DNA of 64,000 nucleotides. Origin: Allobosea sp. CRIB-10. Its GTDB lineage: Bacteria; Pseudomonadota; Alphaproteobacteria; Rhizobiales; Beijerinckiaceae. The stretch is from contig NZ_FOKP01000004.1 of the NCBI RefSeq assembly GCF_900112185.1, forward strand, positions 62,001-126,000, read 5' to 3'. Positions 1 to 8,228 of the stretch are shown piece after piece; position 1 is the first letter of the stretch, and each line of letters starts with the position of its first letter. The notes below the pieces were generated by a model. It was given only the letters and a program-made list of their open reading frames with translations, was not told the DNA's origin and made no database searches. A program made the translations under genes and the position numbers.

Positions 1-276
1 GCCATCGCACCGTTCGACGTCGCGGCCGCCGCCACGACGATCAGCGTCGACGCCACCGCGCAGCGCTTGGGCATCTGCGTCCTCTCGGTGCATCGTCTGA
101 TCCGCGAAGGCATCCTTCCCGCGACGCAGATCATGCCGGCGGCACCATGGCAGGTGCCGGTCGAAGCACTCGCCACCGAGGCCGTGCAGATAGGCGTACG
201 GGGGGTGATCGCCAGACGTCCAAAAAATATCGAGCTATTACAATGGACTGACCTGCCGCAGCTGCCCGGCTTCTAA
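1..276 (+). CDS. C-terminal fragment of an HTH-containing, recombinase-like protein (5' end outside window)
   Basis: The frame is open from the first base and stops at TAA 274-276, so only about 91 C-terminal residues are visible. They contain a helix-turn-helix-like segment (AQRLGICVLSVHRLIREGIL) followed by PAAPWQVPVEAL. This resembles the small DNA-binding tail found at the C-terminus of some transposon-associated serine recombinases and excisionase-like proteins in rhizobia. An in-frame TTG at 67 could start a 69-residue product, but the similarity to a longer protein continues upstream of it. The gene ends about 20 bp before the broken edge of an IS66 element, so it is probably part of a nested mobile-DNA scrap. 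The family assignment rests on pattern memory only. Confidence 0.4.
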   Translation, partial: AIAPFDVAAAATTISVDATAQRLGICVLSVHRLIREGILPATQIMPAAPWQVPVEALATEAVQIGVRGVIARRPKNIELLQWTDLPQLPGF

Positions 277-295
277 AGGAGACGACGCACAATGA

Positions 296-436
296 AACGA
301 GATCGCCGCGGCGCCCTCGGAAACAGAACAGATGTCCGCTCAGCGGATCACGGCGAAGCACTTCCTGAACCTGGAGCGACAAGCCCGGAAAGCCACGGCG
401 CATGTCCGTGTAACCCGTCGCAAGCCAGACCCGCAC
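296..436 (-). pseudogene. tnpB: IS66 TnpB (OrfB), 5' fragment
   Basis: The frame starts at ATG 436 and reads RVWLATGYTDMRRGFPGLSL, then LFCFRGRRGDLV. This is the strongly conserved N-terminal half of IS66 OrfB proteins, which are normally about 115 residues. After residue 47 the family pattern (IKVIWHDGQG and so on) disappears, although the frame stays open to 131 with unrelated sequence. The element was therefore cut near 296. It lies 17 bp downstream of orfA, the normal IS66 spacing. Confidence 0.75.
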
Positions 437-453
437 CCCCGGCGGAACCGGGA

Positions 454-849
454 TTATCGCAGCGTCTCCAGGCCGCGTACAATCCGAAGTAACGCATCGA
501 CATCAACGCTTCCGTCGACGATGACACGCCGCCCGTTCGCCGTCACGATCTCGATCCGGCTGCCATCCGCCATCGGCGGGCTGGTCGTCGCCGCAACCTC
601 CGGCACGATCACAGCCGGAATAAATCCAGCGTTCGAAGCCGGACCAAGCCGCCCGGCCCGTGCGGCATCGCGCCAGTCGTTCAACTGCGAGCGCGTGATC
701 GCGTACTTGCGGGCTGTCGCCGAGCCCAGTCGCCGACCCGAATAGCTCTCCTCAACGATCCGCAGCTTCGCTTCATCGCTAAAGCGCCGCCGACCGCCCC
801 TCTCAACGATCTCAAGCCGACTGATCGGTGTGTCTGTATAGACGTCCAT
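454..849 (-). CDS. tnpA: IS66 TnpA (OrfA) transposase accessory protein
   Basis: This 131-residue protein has the IS66 OrfA architecture. An N-terminal helix-turn-helix segment (RRRFSDEAKLRIVEES, then ATARKYAITRSQLNDWR, residues about 20-60) precedes a variable linker and a conserved C-terminal strand-rich tail (SRIEIVTANGRRVIVDG, then LLRIVRGLE). OrfA is thought to bind the element ends together with OrfB. The reading frame looks full length, but with orfB truncated and tnpC missing it is probably a passenger with no function. ATG 849 gives the usual family start. Confidence 0.85.
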   Translation of the reverse strand: MDVYTDTPISRLEIVERGGRRRFSDEAKLRIVEESYSGRRLGSATARKYAITRSQLNDWRDAARAGRLGPASNAGFIPAVIVPEVAATTSPPMADGSRIEIVTANGRRVIVDGSVDVDALLRIVRGLETLR

Positions 850-1077
850 ACAGACACATTCTCACCCCCAAGCATCAATCCTCAAGGCGGCCGAGCTCGT
901 AGGGATACCCTGGTAGCCTGCGGCGTCGTATAGCAATCCGCCGAGCGCCGAGCGTGATGGCGTGATCTGTGTCATGACCTTCCGCGAGGGCATCGTCGGC
1001 GTCATCGCCAAATGGATCAAGAAGCCGCTCTAATCTGAACTTATGGCTGCGGGACCCGATGGTAGACCTTAGGATGA

Positions 1078-2694
1078 TCAAACGCGGTCGGCGATGACCA
1101 TATCTGAAGCCTTTTCCGCTATCATCATCGTGGCAGCGTTGGTGTTGGCTGACGGAATGTTCGGCATCACAGAGGCATCTGCAATCCGCAGCCCGGCGGT
1201 GCCGACAACCCTGAGCTGCGGATCGACGACGGCGAAGCGGTCGTGAACGGGGCCCATCCTGCAAGTCCCCGTAAGATGAAACACGGTCGAGCCGCGCTGC
1301 CGGGCGAAGTCGAGCAATTCGTCGTCACTCTGGGCCTGCACGCCGGGTAACTCCTCGCAGTCAAAATATGGCCTGAGCGCTTCCGTGGCGAGAAATCGCC
1401 TTGCCATGCGGATGCCGGCGACGAGCACGCGGCGGTCGATCTCGTGGTGCAGATAATTTGGCTGCACGATCGGCGCATCGGCGGGCCGAGGTGAGCGCAG
1501 CCTGACATGGCCCCGGCTCTCCGGCCGCTGCTGCCAGGCCCCGCAGGTCACGCCCGGAAAATCGTCGAGAACCCCGACCGAACCCTCGCGATAGCTCGCC
1601 GGCGTGAAGGTGAACTGGAGATCGCTGTCGTCGAGCAGCGGGTCCGACTTGCCGAAGACATAGGCGAGAGACGGGTTGAGCGCGAGCACGCTCGGCCGGC
1701 GCAGCAGCCAGCGCGCCACTTCCGCGAACAGGCGCGGTCCGCGCGCCCGGTCATTGATCGTGTCGATGCCGCGCACGCGCGCCACCATCCGGATCGCGAA
1801 ATGGTCCTGGAGGTTCTCGCCGACACCCGGGAGCACATGCGTCACCGGGACCCCGAGTTCGTGGAGAAGCGGCGCCGGGCCGATGCCCGACAATTGCAGC
1901 AGACGGGGCGAATTGATGGCGCCGCCCGACAGGATCAACTCGCGCCTGACGGCGACGCTGCGCGTCTCCTGCCCGCCCTCGCCCTGGGCATAGACGAGAC
2001 CCGTCGCCCTCCCGTCTTCCAGCACGATACGCAGCGCGCGGGCATGGGTGCGCACCGTCAGGTTGGCTCGTGCCCGGATCGGGCGCAGAAAGGCACGCGC
2101 CGAACTGACGCGCCGGCCATGCTCGATCAGGCGCTGATAAAAGCCGACACCTTCCTGGCGTCCGCTGTTGTAATCGGGATTGAGGGGAACGCCGAGCGCG
2201 GCCACCCCGGCGACGAACGCGTCGCAGAGGGGATGGCTCCAGTCGATATCCGTGACCGGGAGCTGTCCTGCCTGGCCACGGCCAGCCATGCCCACGCGCC
2301 GCTCGCTGCGGTTGAAATAGCCCAGGACGTCGTTATAGCCCCAGCCGGTATTGCCCTTCTGCGCCCAGGTGTCGAAGTCAGCCCTCTGCCCACGATTGTA
2401 GACATGACCGTTGATCGAGCTCGATCCGCCGAGCGTCTTGCCGGCCTTGACCGCGATCCTGCGTCCGGCCGTCGCTTCGGACGGCTCGGTCGGAAAATCC
2501 CAGGTCAGCCGGGGATTGGTGAGCGTCTTGATGAAGCCCGCCGGAATGTGGATGTAGGGATTTCGGTCGGGCGGCCCGGCCTCGAGAACGCAAACCGAAT
2601 AACGACCGTCCTCGCTCAGGCGGTTCGCCAGCACGCAGCCGGCCGAACCTGCACCGACGATCACATAATCGAAGCTCTCGCTCGCATCGCGCAT
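1078..2694 (-). CDS. GMC-family FAD alcohol dehydrogenase/oxidase 1
   Basis: This 538-residue glucose-methanol-choline oxidoreductase oxidises an alcohol to an aldehyde using FAD. The Rossmann motif VGAGSAG lies at residues 13-19 and the second FAD signature GKTLGGSSSINGHVYNRG near residues 85-100. The C-terminal HLTGTCRMG supplies His473 and ANTNAATMM supplies Asn519, the usual catalytic His-Asn pair. ATG 2694 was chosen because it places the nucleotide-binding strand about 10 residues in, as in the family. The open frame extends further upstream but would overlap the preceding gene. It follows the solute-binding protein gene by 20 bp and is co-transcribed with it from the operator at 3996. 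A second GMC gene lies at 14871. The closest named relatives are choline dehydrogenase and PEG or alkanol dehydrogenases, and the substrate cannot be read from sequence. Confidence 0.88.
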   Translation of the reverse strand: MRDASESFDYVIVGAGSAGCVLANRLSEDGRYSVCVLEAGPPDRNPYIHIPAGFIKTLTNPRLTWDFPTEPSEATAGRRIAVKAGKTLGGSSSINGHVYNRGQRADFDTWAQKGNTGWGYNDVLGYFNRSERRVGMAGRGQAGQLPVTDIDWSHPLCDAFVAGVAALGVPLNPDYNSGRQEGVGFYQRLIEHGRRVSSARAFLRPIRARANLTVRTHARALRIVLEDGRATGLVYAQGEGGQETRSVAVRRELILSGGAINSPRLLQLSGIGPAPLLHELGVPVTHVLPGVGENLQDHFAIRMVARVRGIDTINDRARGPRLFAEVARWLLRRPSVLALNPSLAYVFGKSDPLLDDSDLQFTFTPASYREGSVGVLDDFPGVTCGAWQQRPESRGHVRLRSPRPADAPIVQPNYLHHEIDRRVLVAGIRMARRFLATEALRPYFDCEELPGVQAQSDDELLDFARQRGSTVFHLTGTCRMGPVHDRFAVVDPQLRVVGTAGLRIADASVMPNIPSANTNAATMMIAEKASDMVIADRV

Positions 2695-2714
2695 CGTGTC
2701 GCCGCTCGCCGCAA

Positions 2715-3938
2715 TCAGCCGGGAGTCTTCACGTCCGGGCATTCGCTGCGCGACAGCTGCTTGGTGGCATCCTCGGCCGGGACGGTGGCGAGAACATTGT
2801 AGTAGTCCCACGGCCCCTTCGAGTCCGCCGGCTTCTTGACCTCCAGCAGATAGTAGTTCTGCATCACCTTCCCATCGGCCCGGATATGGCCGTTCTTGAT
2901 CAGCGGGTCCTTGATCAGCATCTCGCGCATCGCGGCCGAAACCTTGGCGGCATCGGTGCCGCCGGCCTTCTCGACCGCTTTCAGATAGTGCGTCACCGCG
3001 CTGTAGACCCCCGCATGATACATGCCCGGCGCACGCCCGTTGTTGCGCTCCATGAAGCGACGCCCCCAGGCGCGCGTTTCATCGTCGAGGCCCCAGTAGA
3101 ACGACTCGGTCAGCAACGTGCCCTGAGCCGCCGGCAGCCCGAGCGCATGAACATCGCTGATGAACAGGACGAGGGCGGCCATCTTGATGCCCGCAGTGTT
3201 CAGCCCGAACTCCCGTGCCTGGTTGATCGAGCGCACCGTATCGCCGGTGCCGTTCGCTAGGCCGACGACATTGGCGCCAGCTGACTGCGCCTGCAGCAGG
3301 TGGGAGGCGAAATCCTGGTTGTTCAGGGGATGCCGCGCGCTGCCGACGACCGTGCCGCCCGCCTCCTTCACCGCCGCGGTCGCGTCGCGCTCCAGCGCAT
3401 GGCCGAAGGCGTAGTCCGCAGTGATGAAAAACCACTTGTTGCCGCCGGCCTTGACCAAGGCGCGGCCAGAGCTCGACGCCATGGTGTAGGTGTCCATGGC
3501 CCATTGGGTCGCATAGGGCGAGCAGGCCGTGCCGGTGAAATCGGAGGATGCGCCGGCCGTGTTGAGGAAGACCTTGCGCTTCTCCTTGGTGAGAGCCTGG
3601 ATGCCGAGCCCGACCGAGGAGACGGGCACGTCCACGATCGCATCGACACCTTCGGTGTCCAGCCAGGCACGCGCGATCGAGAGGCCGATATCGGGCTTGG
3701 CCTGATGGTCGGCGGTGACGAGCTCGATGGGCTGTCCGAGTGCCTTCCCGCCGAAATCCTCGACGGCCATGCGGGCAGCGACGACCGAGCCTGGCCCGGT
3801 GATGTCGGCATAGACGCCGCCCATGTCGCTGAGGACGCCGATCTTGACCTTGCCGTCCGCCGCCAGCGCTGCGCCTGGCAAGGCTGCACCAGGCACGGCC
3901 GCCAGCACAAGGCAGGCCGAAACAAATGAGGCTTTCAT
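2715..3938 (-). CDS. Branched-chain-amino-acid-type ABC transporter substrate-binding protein (Peripla_BP_6)
   Basis: This 407-residue periplasmic binding protein starts at ATG 3938, which has AGAGGGA about 6 nt upstream and gives a clean Sec signal peptide (residues 1-26, cleavage after ALA). The mature protein begins KVKIGVLSDMGGVYADITGP, the typical start of LivJ/LivK-like type I receptors. No permease or ATPase gene is adjacent, so it probably feeds a transporter encoded elsewhere, perhaps LivHMGF at 21.9-26.1 kb. It is the intact paralogue of the frameshifted gene at 16779: the two share ADxxGPG, the D/EFGGK segment and PIELVxADHxxKPDIG. A TCGAAT operator lies 58 bp upstream. The ligand is unknown, but linkage to GMC dehydrogenases suggests an organic acid or alcohol rather than an amino acid. 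Confidence 0.85.
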   Translation of the reverse strand: MKASFVSACLVLAAVPGAALPGAALAADGKVKIGVLSDMGGVYADITGPGSVVAARMAVEDFGGKALGQPIELVTADHQAKPDIGLSIARAWLDTEGVDAIVDVPVSSVGLGIQALTKEKRKVFLNTAGASSDFTGTACSPYATQWAMDTYTMASSSGRALVKAGGNKWFFITADYAFGHALERDATAAVKEAGGTVVGSARHPLNNQDFASHLLQAQSAGANVVGLANGTGDTVRSINQAREFGLNTAGIKMAALVLFISDVHALGLPAAQGTLLTESFYWGLDDETRAWGRRFMERNNGRAPGMYHAGVYSAVTHYLKAVEKAGGTDAAKVSAAMREMLIKDPLIKNGHIRADGKVMQNYYLLEVKKPADSKGPWDYYNVLATVPAEDATKQLSRSECPDVKTPG

Positions 3939-3995
3939 CGTCGTTCCCTCTCGCGTCCACCCAGGATCGACGGAGAATGCCAAGCCACCCCGTCG

Positions 3996-4015
3996 TTATG
4001 TTTCGAATAAATAGG
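3996..4015 (-). promoter_or_regulatory. Putative GntR operator, site 1 (TCGAAT box)
   Basis: TTATGTTTCGAATAAATAGG is an AT-rich island in GC-rich DNA, 58 bp upstream of the binding-protein start at 3938. It shares the core TCGAATRAATA with five other intergenic sites of the same cluster. The assignment to the GntR protein at 14127 is inferred from distribution. Confidence 0.6.
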
Positions 4016-4117
4016 CGTCAACGTCTCCGAGCTGTCAAGCCGATTGACTGGGGCTGCCCATTTTATTCGGCTTTTATGTCGGAGGAGCGCCAGGCACCCG
4101 CCGGCGGGCGTTGGTCG

Positions 4118-4375
4118 CTAAGCGCCGCGAGCCACGACGACCTTCGCGACCGACGGATGACGCGCGAGCCGTGCCGCGATGACATCGCGCCCGATGCCCT
4201 GCGGCGCCGCGACGACAAGCCTAATATCTGCCGAGGAATCGGGGCGGCTGGTGGCCTGCAGTTCGGTCAATGTCCAGCCGAAGCGCTGTGCATCGACCAG
4301 CAGCCGGACCAGGCCATCATAGGCGTCATGCACCGAGATCGAGAGTTCGACGCGGTCGGTCGACGGCAGCATCAT
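4118..4375 (-). CDS. Small ACT-domain protein (IlvM-like), orphan
   Basis: The product is 85 residues. The pattern is beta (VELSISVHD), helix (DGLVRLLVDAQRFGW), beta (LTELQAT), beta (DIRLVVAAP), helix (GRDVIAARLARH), beta (VAKVVVA). This matches a single ACT domain and resembles the small regulatory subunit of acetohydroxyacid synthase (IlvM). No large subunit is nearby. AAGGA lies about 9 nt before ATG 4375. It is a single-gene unit with its own TCGAAT site (4479-4498) upstream, so it appears to be co-regulated with the catabolic genes. It may be a ligand-sensing or enzyme-associated subunit for one of the cluster enzymes. The ACT call is by fold pattern and is moderately secure, and the role is unknown. 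Confidence 0.55.
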   Translation of the reverse strand: MMLPSTDRVELSISVHDAYDGLVRLLVDAQRFGWTLTELQATSRPDSSADIRLVVAAPQGIGRDVIAARLARHPSVAKVVVARGA

Positions 4376-4478
4376 CTCAGCATGTCCTTTTTGATCGCCG
4401 GCACCTCAACGCCGCATTTGACGGGCGTAGCAATCGCCACGCGACGAGCCAGCAACGCTGGGGCGCCAGCTTCATAGT

Positions 4479-4498
4479 ATATATTCGAATAATATAAC
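4479..4498 (-). promoter_or_regulatory. Putative GntR operator, site 2
   Basis: TATATATTCGAATAATATAA contains the perfect palindrome TATTCGAATA. It lies about 105 bp upstream of the ACT-domain gene, downstream of the convergently placed end of the quinone oxidoreductase gene. It is the most symmetric copy and suggests a dimer binding a dyad centred on TTCGAA. Confidence 0.62.
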
Positions 4499-4566
4499 TT
4501 GGCGTCCCCCGATCAAGCGGAAGGCAGGCGCAGACCTGCAAACGAGATGCGGCCGGGACGCGCCGT

Positions 4567-5541
4567 TCAGGGGATCAGGATGGTCGAACCCGTGGTTTCT
4601 CGCGCCTCCAGCGCCCTGTGCGCTTCCGCGGCGTCCGTCAACGGCAAGCGCAACCCGATATCAACAGCCAGAACGCCGTCGGCGAGAGCCTCAAAGGTCT
4701 CGGACGCCAGCCTGTGCCGCCTCGTGGCGTCCCGCAAATAGTGGAACACGATCGGCCGCGACAGCGCGTTCGACTTCGCCGCGAGTTGCGAGACCTCGAA
4801 GGGAGGCACGGGTCCGGAGGACTGGCCGAAGTTCACGAGTCGGCCGAAATCGGCCAAAGCGGCCAGCGAGATCTGGAAACTGTCCCGGCCGACGGAATCA
4901 TAGGCTACCGACACGCCACGCCCGCGGGTGATCTCGTTGATCCGCGTCGCCAGCCCTGCATCCTGGCTGGTCAGGACATGATGAGCGCCGCAGGCCAGCG
5001 CGATCGCTTCCTTGCGGGCATCGCCGACGGTCGCGATCACTGTCGCGCCGAGATGCCGCGCCCAGCGGCAGAGCAATTGGCCGACTCCGCCCGCCGCCGC
5101 GTGAATGAGCACGGTGTCGCCTGCTGCAACAGGGTATTCGTAGCGCAGCAGCATGCAGGCGGTGAGACCCTTCAGGATTCCGGCCGCGGCGATCTCGTCG
5201 CTCACGCCGGCAGGCAGCCTGAGGGCCAGCGAACTCGGCAGGTTCCGGGCCGAGGCATAGGCGCCGTAGCTGCCCGTGACGTAGCAGATGCGGTCGCCTT
5301 CCGCAAAGTCCGCGACACCCGGCCCGACGGCCTCAATCACGCCGCTCGCCTCGATGCCCGGAATGCCCGGCAGCGGCAGGGTGCGGTAAAGACCCGATCG
5401 CACATAGACGTCGTGGAAATTGACGCCGACTGCGGTGTGCCGGACGCGCAGTTCGCCGGGGCCAGGGTCGGCCAGCGCGACCTCCTCACAGCGCAGCCGT
5501 TCCGGGCCACCAAATTCGCGCAGGACAATTGCCGTAGCCAT
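4567..5541 (-). CDS. Zinc-free medium-chain alcohol dehydrogenase / quinone oxidoreductase (Qor-like)
   Basis: The 324-residue protein has the MDR two-domain layout: an N-terminal GroES-like domain (PGPGELRVRH, GVNFHDVYVRSG) and a nucleotide-binding domain with AAAGGVGQ at residues 148-155. That motif, together with the lack of the zinc-binding Cys/His set, is typical of NADPH:quinone reductase-like enzymes. These reduce quinones or alpha,beta-unsaturated carbonyls in the cytoplasm. It is the second gene after the Bug-type receptor (69 bp gap), so it is presumably under the operator at 6647. A role such as enoyl or enone reduction within the pathway is possible but not shown. Confidence 0.82.
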   Translation of the reverse strand: MATAIVLREFGGPERLRCEEVALADPGPGELRVRHTAVGVNFHDVYVRSGLYRTLPLPGIPGIEASGVIEAVGPGVADFAEGDRICYVTGSYGAYASARNLPSSLALRLPAGVSDEIAAAGILKGLTACMLLRYEYPVAAGDTVLIHAAAGGVGQLLCRWARHLGATVIATVGDARKEAIALACGAHHVLTSQDAGLATRINEITRGRGVSVAYDSVGRDSFQISLAALADFGRLVNFGQSSGPVPPFEVSQLAAKSNALSRPIVFHYLRDATRRHRLASETFEALADGVLAVDIGLRLPLTDAAEAHRALEARETTGSTILIP

Positions 5542-5610
5542 GGTTCGCAGCCTGCAATTTGTGAGGAAATTTCGTCGGCACCGAGACGCGGCCCGGAACC
5601 GTCATTCGCC

Positions 5611-6603
5611 TCAACCTGTAATCTTTATGCCGGTGCGGCGGGAGATTTCGCGGAACCTCGCGTTTTCCGCAACGACGATCTCGCGCGTGCTCTCGGGCGT
5701 GTTGACACCGCTCCAGGGCTCCATGCCCGCCTTCAGGAAGCGCTCGCGGGTGACCGGCTGGGTCATCGAGGCGGCGCTGGCCTTGTTCAACCTGGCCAGC
5801 ACGTCGCGCGGCAGGCCGGCGGGCGCATGGATAAGGTAGTAGATGTTCAGCTCCATCTCCTTCAATCCGAGCTCGGTGAAGGTCGGAATGTCGGGAAACT
5901 GCGGGAAGCGCTTGGGGCTGGTTACCGCGAGCGCCCGCAGTGCGCCGCCCTCGAGCAGACCCGTCGCCGAACCGAGCGACGCCACTCCCCAGGCGGTCTC
6001 GCCGGTCGATACGCTGAGCACGGCCGGCGCACCGCCACGATAGGGCACATGACGCGACTGGTTGCTGGAGCCAACGACATTGCGCAGCAACTCGCAGCCG
6101 ATATGCGGGATCGAGCCGGCACCGGAACTGGAATAGTTCAGATCGACCGATTTGGGCGAGCGCAGAACCTCCAGCGCCTCGGCGACCGTTTTCGCGGGGA
6201 AATTCGGGCTGACGATGAAAACCATCGGCGCGGTACAGACCGTCGCGACCCAATCGAAATCCTTGACGGGGTCGTACTTGATCCCGGTCTCGTGCATCGC
6301 CGGCCAGATCGCGAAGGACGACGATTCCGAGAGGAGCATGCTGTAGCCGTCCGGCTGCTGGCGCGTCAGCCAGGCCGCCGCCACAGTGCCGCTCGCGCCC
6401 GGCCTGTTCTCGACGACGATGCGCTGACCGCCCAGATCGGGCGTCATGCCCTCGACCATCAGCCGGGCCGCGACATCGGTCGAGCCACCCGGCGGATAGC
6501 CGTTCGACATGATCGGCGAGCGCGTCGGGAAACCCTGCGCAAGGGCATCGCCTGCCGAAAAAGCAAAGGCTGTCAGTCCGAGAACGCATTCGCGACGATT
6601 CAT
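5611..6603 (-). CDS. Bug/TctC-family tripartite tricarboxylate transporter receptor
   Basis: This 330-residue periplasmic receptor starts at ATG 6603, preceded by GGGAGGGAC. Residues 1-22 form a signal peptide with an N-terminal RR and cleavage after ALA. The mature part has hallmarks of Bug proteins: NGYPPGGSTDVAARLM near the N-terminus, VVENRPGASGTVAAAWL, then NYSSSGAGSIPH and VPYRGGAPAVL. Bug receptors bind carboxylates and related small molecules and normally work with TctA/TctB membrane proteins, which are not in this window. It heads a two-gene unit with the quinone oxidoreductase, and a TCGAAT operator lies about 45 bp upstream. The presence of Bug and Liv-type receptors in one regulon suggests that several forms of one substrate are taken up, or that one serves sensing. 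Confidence 0.85.
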   Translation of the reverse strand: MNRRECVLGLTAFAFSAGDALAQGFPTRSPIMSNGYPPGGSTDVAARLMVEGMTPDLGGQRIVVENRPGASGTVAAAWLTRQQPDGYSMLLSESSSFAIWPAMHETGIKYDPVKDFDWVATVCTAPMVFIVSPNFPAKTVAEALEVLRSPKSVDLNYSSSGAGSIPHIGCELLRNVVGSSNQSRHVPYRGGAPAVLSVSTGETAWGVASLGSATGLLEGGALRALAVTSPKRFPQFPDIPTFTELGLKEMELNIYYLIHAPAGLPRDVLARLNKASAASMTQPVTRERFLKAGMEPWSGVNTPESTREIVVAENARFREISRRTGIKITG

Positions 6604-6646
6604 CAGGTCCCTCCCGAGAAAGGGTCGGCTGTTTGCCAACCTCGTT

Positions 6647-6666
6647 TTATAAGTTCGAATGATATA
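6647..6666 (-). promoter_or_regulatory. Putative GntR operator, site 3
   Basis: TTATAAGTTCGAATGATATA lies about 45 bp upstream of the Bug receptor start at 6603. It matches site 2 at TTCGAAT-ATATA and keeps the TTAT left flank. Confidence 0.6.
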
Positions 6667-6687
6667 GAGCATGCCCTCCACGTCAAC

Positions 6688-6724
6688 CCGTCCGGGCGCA
6701 AGCCTGCAGGCTCCGCCCGGACGG
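6688..6724 (-). terminator. GC-rich hairpin after the catabolic operon
   Basis: CCGTCCGGGCG (6688-6698) and CGCCCGGACGG (6714-6724) form a perfect 11-bp stem. The 15-nt loop contains its own palindrome, AGCCTGCAGGCT. It sits 12 bp after the aldehyde dehydrogenase stop and just before the next promoter. It lacks a T-run, so it may act as an mRNA 3' stabiliser or an imperfect terminator. Confidence 0.5.
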
Positions 6725-6736
6725 CGCCGCGCGTCT

Positions 6737-8173
6737 TCAGCCGCCGTGCTTGATCGCGATCATCTTCATCGAGGCAAAGCCGTACAGCGCCTCGAAGCCC
6801 TTCTCGCGGCCATGGCCGGACGCCTTGACGCCGCCGAAGGGCATCTCGACCCCGCCACCTGCACCGTAGTTGTTGATGAAGACCTGGCCGGACTTGATCC
6901 GCTTCGCCAGCCGAAGCCCGCGTCCCATATCGGCAGTCCAGACACCCGCCGCCAGGCCGTAGGGCGTACCGTTTGCGATCGCGACCGCATCGTCCTCATT
7001 CTTGATGCGGATCGCGACGAGGACCGGCCCGAAGATCTCCTCCTGCGCCAGCCGGTGCTCCGGAGGCACATCGCCGATCAGGGTCGGCCGGACGAAGAAG
7101 CCGTTATTGTCCGTCCGCGCGGCGATCTCCGTCTCGGCGAGGATGCTGAGCCCATCCTTGCGCGCGAGCGCGATATAGGCTTCGACACGCTCCTTCTGCT
7201 TGGCATTGACCAGCGGGCCGAGGTCGAGGTCGTCGGCACCCGCGCCGACACGCAGTTCACGGAAGCGCTTCGCCAGGTCCGCGGTGAAGCTGTCATAGAT
7301 GCTGTCCTCGATAAGGACGCGCGAGCCGGCGCTGCAGGTCTGGCCCGCGTTCTGGGTGATCGCCTTGACGATGGCGGTCGCCGCATCAACGAGCGCCGCG
7401 TCCGCGAAGACGATCTGTGGGGACTTGCCGCCGAGTTCCAGCGTGACCGGAATGGTGTTGCGGGCGGCTGCGGCCTGGACCAGCATACCGACCTCGCGCG
7501 AGCCGGTGAAGCTGATATGCGAGATGCCGGGATGGGCGGCAAGCGCGGCGCCCGCCTCCTCTCCCAGGCCGGTCACGACGTTGAAAGAGCCCTGCGGAAA
7601 ACCGGCTTCCTCCGCCAGCTTCGCCAGGGCGATCGCCGTCAGCGGCGTATCCTCGGCCGGCTTGAGGACGATCGCATTGCCCATCGCCAGCGCCGGCGCG
7701 ACCGAGCGCCCCATCATCTGCAGCGGATAGTTCCACGGCACGATATGGGCGGTGACGCCATGCGGCTCGTAGATCGTCATGACGAGGTGGTCGTTGAGCG
7801 AGGGAATTGTCTCGCCATGCACCTTGTCGGCCGCGCCGGCATAATATTCGAAGTAGCGCGCGCAGGAGGTGACATCGCTGCGGGCCTGGCTGACCGGCTT
7901 GCCAACATCGTCGCTCTCCAGCCGCGCCAGCGCCTCGGCATCGCGGGTGATGAGTTGCGAAAGCCGCAACAGCAGGCGCCCGCGCGCGGTCGCGTTCAGC
8001 TTGCCCCACTCTCCGTCCAGCGCAGCCTGCGCCGCGCTTACCGCTGCATCGACCTCGGCGGCACCCGAGCGCGGAATTTCGGCGAGCTTGCGTCCGTCCG
8101 ATGGACTGATCACGTCGATCATGCGCGCCGCCGATGTCCAGGCGCCGCCGATATAGTTGCTGTGCATGTTCAT
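6737..8173 (-). CDS. NAD(P)-dependent aldehyde dehydrogenase
   Basis: This 478-residue ALDH-superfamily enzyme oxidises an aldehyde to a carboxylate. The conserved residues are present: Asn148 in VPWNYP, the general base Glu246 in LELGG, and the nucleophile Cys280 in NAGQTCSAGSRV. The C-terminal GQVFINNYGAGGGVEMPFGG is typical of the betaine/gamma-aminobutyraldehyde-like branch. The start was set at ATG 8173 (GAGGA 7 nt upstream), with ATG 8167 as an alternative. The open frame extends upstream but only as a shadow of the neighbouring gene. It is the last gene of the six-gene operon that begins with the CoA transferase, and would convert the aldehyde made by the GMC enzymes into the acid used by that transferase. 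Confidence 0.9.
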   Translation of the reverse strand: MNMHSNYIGGAWTSAARMIDVISPSDGRKLAEIPRSGAAEVDAAVSAAQAALDGEWGKLNATARGRLLLRLSQLITRDAEALARLESDDVGKPVSQARSDVTSCARYFEYYAGAADKVHGETIPSLNDHLVMTIYEPHGVTAHIVPWNYPLQMMGRSVAPALAMGNAIVLKPAEDTPLTAIALAKLAEEAGFPQGSFNVVTGLGEEAGAALAAHPGISHISFTGSREVGMLVQAAAARNTIPVTLELGGKSPQIVFADAALVDAATAIVKAITQNAGQTCSAGSRVLIEDSIYDSFTADLAKRFRELRVGAGADDLDLGPLVNAKQKERVEAYIALARKDGLSILAETEIAARTDNNGFFVRPTLIGDVPPEHRLAQEEIFGPVLVAIRIKNEDDAVAIANGTPYGLAAGVWTADMGRGLRLAKRIKSGQVFINNYGAGGGVEMPFGGVKASGHGREKGFEALYGFASMKMIAIKHGG

Positions 8174-8228
8174 CCTGGTGTCCTCGTCCTGCGCCGTCTG
8201 AAAAGTCCGTGGCTTGCTATCGTTCGCC

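Larger units (their letters stand above)
296..849 (-). mobile_element. IS66-family insertion sequence remnant
   Basis: Two IS66 accessory genes lie in the usual order on the minus strand: orfA (tnpA) 849-454, then orfB (tnpB) from 436. OrfB homology stops after about 47 codons near position 296, and no tnpC (the DDE transposase) is present, so the element is truncated and cannot move by itself. The terminal inverted repeats could not be identified. The upstream edge lies somewhere in 850-900. Confidence 0.7.

Noticed and set aside
917..1032. Short plus-strand open frame ending FREGIVGVIAKWIKKPL, reminiscent of a regulator C-terminus
   Set aside because: Only about 38 codons after an in-frame stop, no start or ribosome-binding site, and the similarity is too vague to name a family. 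It is at most a gene scrap.
4618..6753. 711-codon plus-strand open frame
   Set aside because: It lies entirely antisense to the quinone oxidoreductase and Bug receptor genes; its composition is the Arg/Asp/Gly-rich shadow expected from high-GC third positions.
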